Shown in pieces: positions 7,044-8,878 of a stretch of 8,878 nt of DNA. The notes below the pieces were generated by a model that was not told where the DNA came from, made no database searches, and saw only the letters and a program-made list of their open reading frames with translations. This stretch comes from Prevotella sp. (GTDB taxonomy: Bacteria > Bacteroidota > Bacteroidia > Bacteroidales > Bacteroidaceae): positions 1-8,878 of the forward strand of contig JAEEZP010000139.1 in assembly GCA_016291915.1 (NCBI GenBank). Reading direction: 5' to 3'. The translations under genes and the position numbers were made by a program. Numbering within the stretch: position 1 is the stretch's first letter; each line of letters opens with the position of its first letter.

Positions 7044-8423
7044 ATGAGCGAAGGCGAATACAAATTCTTAAGATTTATACCATACAAGGATTTTTTGCTA
7101 TGGGATGTCAAACGATATGGAAAAACAAAAACGTCTTTCCATAATGGTGTCCTATTAAAAGACATATTAACACCATACTCACAACCTTTGTCAAAAGAAA
7201 CAATGAAGTCAAACAACTGGCAGATTATATCAAAGATAAACTTTGGAGGCCAGTTATTCCTTCGGGACATCCAGGAACTTAATACGTTTAAAGGCAACCT
7301 TTGTAAGGTTGACGATGGGGTACTAATATATTCTAAAATCAATGTAAGACATGGATGTGTATATTACCATCCAATAGGAAGCGTACCTTTCGGGGTAAGT
7401 TCTGAATATCCGGCATATAGAGTTGATGACAAAAGAGTGTTAGGTGCCTTTATCGTAAAAGTCATACAAAGCAATACTTTCAAAAAACTCCTTAGCCAAC
7501 GCTCAACAGGCATTTCAAAAGCACGAGTTAAGCCAATGGAGTTTCTTAATACTGAAATACCATTGCCATCTCTGCAAGAACAGCAGGACATTCTCACAGA
7601 ATACGACGCCAAGATACGACAGGCAGAGGCTTTTGAGAAGGAAGCACAGCAGATAAGCAAAGATATAGAAGAATATCTGGCTATAACACTGGGTATGACA
7701 GAATCATCATACAACATGATATACCACAAAACTCAGAAGTATTTTTCTTTCATCAAATATAAGGATTTGAGTGTATGGGGAACTGACCTGCTACTAAATG
7801 GACAAAAACAAACCGTCTATAAATATCCTGTACTGAAAATACGTGAAATCTGTAGTTTAGGTAGTGGAGGTACGCCGTCACGCTCAAAAGATGAATACTA
7901 TAAAGGTAACACACCTTGGATAAAAACAGGAGAGGTGATAAACGAGGAAATACTCGATACAGAAGAACATATCACTGAAGAAGCTGTTGCTAACAGTTCT
8001 GCCAAACTATATCCCAAAGGATCACTCATTATAGCAATGTACGGTCAGGGAGATACAAGAGGGCGCACAGCGAAGCTTGGTGTGGATGCTACCACCAACC
8101 AGGCATGTGCCGTACTTTACAACATAAATAACAAAATCGTCAGTACGGATTATCTTTGGTATTATCTTCAAGGTAGATATCATGACTTGCGTTCTCTCGC
8201 AAGTGGCAACAACCAACCAAACCTTAACGCTGGTAAGATCAACAGTTACGATGTTGTTATCCCACCAAAAGAGGTTCAGGATGAAATCGTAACTTACATC
8301 AGAAATCAGAAAAACAAAGCACGAGAATTGGCTTCTCGCGCCAGTGACATCAAAAAAGATGCCTTAATAAATTTAGAACGTCAGATTTTTGAACAAAAAG
8401 AAATGAGTCTATCAAACTCATAG
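7044..8423 (+). CDS. hsdS: Specificity (S) subunit with two target recognition domains
   Basis: The 459-residue protein gives the restriction-methylation complex its DNA target. It is built as two similar halves. Each starts with an F-x-FI-x-YKD-x(3)-W block (residues 8-20 and 234-245), followed by a target recognition domain and then a helical spacer. The first spacer begins IPLPSLQEQQDIL (172-184) and the second VIPPKEVQDEIV (405-416). The second recognition domain carries the well-known HsdS signature (GSGGTPSR, NTPWIKTGEV, PKGSLIIAMYGQG, NNQPNLNAGKI). The first domain is more diverged. Two intact domains imply a bipartite target with two half-sites. It starts 10 bp after the fused RM gene and is almost certainly translated from the same mRNA. 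Its stop lies 14 bp from the convergent lysozyme gene. The target sequence cannot be read from the protein by eye. Confidence 0.92.
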   Translation: MSEGEYKFLRFIPYKDFLLWDVKRYGKTKTSFHNGVLLKDILTPYSQPLSKETMKSNNWQIISKINFGGQLFLRDIQELNTFKGNLCKVDDGVLIYSKINVRHGCVYYHPIGSVPFGVSSEYPAYRVDDKRVLGAFIVKVIQSNTFKKLLSQRSTGISKARVKPMEFLNTEIPLPSLQEQQDILTEYDAKIRQAEAFEKEAQQISKDIEEYLAITLGMTESSYNMIYHKTQKYFSFIKYKDLSVWGTDLLLNGQKQTVYKYPVLKIREICSLGSGGTPSRSKDEYYKGNTPWIKTGEVINEEILDTEEHITEEAVANSSAKLYPKGSLIIAMYGQGDTRGRTAKLGVDATTNQACAVLYNINNKIVSTDYLWYYLQGRYHDLRSLASGNNQPNLNAGKINSYDVVIPPKEVQDEIVTYIRNQKNKARELASRASDIKKDALINLERQIFEQKEMSLSNS

Positions 8424-8437
8424 AAACGATAAGACTA

Positions 8438-8878
8438 CTACACCTTCAATGCTATCCTGTCAAACAGGTATAGCTTATAACGCTTGATCATACCTTCAAG
8501 CTTTCTTACGTAGTCTGGCGCAGTAGCATAGCCACAAGCCTTGATAGCAACAAGCCAGTTATGATAATCGGTAGGGTCATAACGATGACAACGCTTATAG
8601 CGGTCGCCCATCAGCAGCCGTGAATGATGCTCGATACTCTCATCAACACTGGCATAGTTGCAGAACTTCTCGTTGGGCTTGTCATCATTATGCAGACTAT
8701 ACGGCTTACCTGCAGCCAGCCATTCGCGGCTGCATTTGATGCCGAAGAAATTATTCCCTGCCGTGGCAAGGGTGGATTGGCCCCAGAAACTTTCGTAGGC
8801 CATCTGTGCCAACGTCACAGAGGCAGGGATGCCGTAACGCTGCTGCTGTTCCATGGCAGCACTGGCATACTTATTAAA
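8438..8878 (-). CDS. GH73 glucosaminidase (lysozyme-like), 5'-partial
   Basis: The gene lies on the minus strand and runs off the right edge. The frame is open from 8878 inward (FNKYASAAM before the ATG at 8854), so the 146 residues seen are the C-terminal part and that ATG is internal. The pattern YGIPASVTLAQMAYESFWGQS contains the GH73 (FlgJ-type) N-acetylglucosaminidase core, with the catalytic glutamate in YES. NNFFGIKC, FCNYASVDESIEHHSRLL and IKACGYATAPDYVRKLEGMI follow, the last helical part being typical of the family. It cleaves peptidoglycan glycan strands. Bacteroidales conjugative elements commonly carry such a lysozyme, presumably to open the wall for the secretion channel. Any signal peptide would lie outside the window. 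It converges on hsdS with 14 bp between the stops, leaving no room for a separate terminator in the gap. Confidence 0.9.
   Translation of the reverse strand, partial: FNKYASAAMEQQQRYGIPASVTLAQMAYESFWGQSTLATAGNNFFGIKCSREWLAAGKPYSLHNDDKPNEKFCNYASVDESIEHHSRLLMGDRYKRCHRYDPTDYHNWLVAIKACGYATAPDYVRKLEGMIKRYKLYLFDRIALKV

Noticed and set aside
7364..7729. Minus-strand open frame of 121 codons inside the S-subunit gene
   Set aside because: It is fully covered by a confidently identified gene and its product has no recognisable motif, so it is an antisense shadow.
8151..8158. TATCTTTG promoter-like octamer inside hsdS
   Set aside because: It lies within coding sequence near the gene end and faces a convergent gene, so a chance match is likely.
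7044..8423. Phase-variable hsdS inversion system
   Set aside because: Only one S gene is visible, with no silent inverted copy, no recombinase gene and no long inverted repeats in the window.
8424..8437. Bidirectional terminator between hsdS and the lysozyme gene
   Set aside because: The gap is only 14 bases and shows no stem with a T run, so a terminator cannot be supported.
1..8878. CRISPR array, tRNA, rRNA or insertion sequence
   Set aside because: Reading both strands showed no regularly spaced repeats, no cloverleaf-like element, no rRNA motifs and no transposase or terminal inverted repeats.

Overview
The window looks like part of a conjugative element of a gut or oral Bacteroidales bacterium (Bacteroides/Prevotella/Segatella-like). 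This rests on protein style: a MobC-like type IV coupling protein, a GH73 lysozyme of the kind carried by Bacteroidales conjugative elements, signal peptides ending in AAQ, and one good match to the Bacteroidetes -7 promoter box TAnnTTTG. No rRNA, tRNA, CRISPR array, transposase or integrase is visible, so the species and the ends of the element cannot be fixed from here.

The left part (1-4012, + strand) is a transfer module. Two tandem, related helical proteins come first. The first is cut by the window edge and the second carries a signal peptide. They share a C-terminal 'T/S-DVWN' block and probably arose by duplication; they resemble accessory exported transfer proteins, but their exact role is unknown. 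A 772-residue coupling ATPase follows, with four N-terminal membrane segments and Walker A and B motifs. Last comes a small acidic protein of unknown function. A strong hairpin at 4057-4084 probably ends this transcript.

The middle part (about 4085-8423, + strand) reads as a separate cargo island. A promoter-like box directly precedes a small exported protein of unknown function. With only 24-bp and 10-bp gaps it is followed by a large fused restriction-methylation protein (PD-(D/E)xK nuclease domain plus N6-adenine methyltransferase) and a two-domain HsdS specificity subunit. No helicase/translocase HsdR gene is present, so the architecture is that of a BcgI-like type IIB/IIG system (RM plus S subunits) rather than classical type I. 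By eye its base composition is clearly more AT-rich than both flanks.

The right end (8438-8878, - strand) holds the C-terminal part of a GH73 glucosaminidase (lysozyme), convergent with hsdS and continuing beyond the window. Such enzymes open peptidoglycan locally for the conjugation machinery, which suggests that the RM island sits inside the conjugative element and not at its border.

The least explained parts are the exported protein placed as first gene of the restriction operon, the acidic protein after the coupling protein, and the tandem paralogous transfer proteins.
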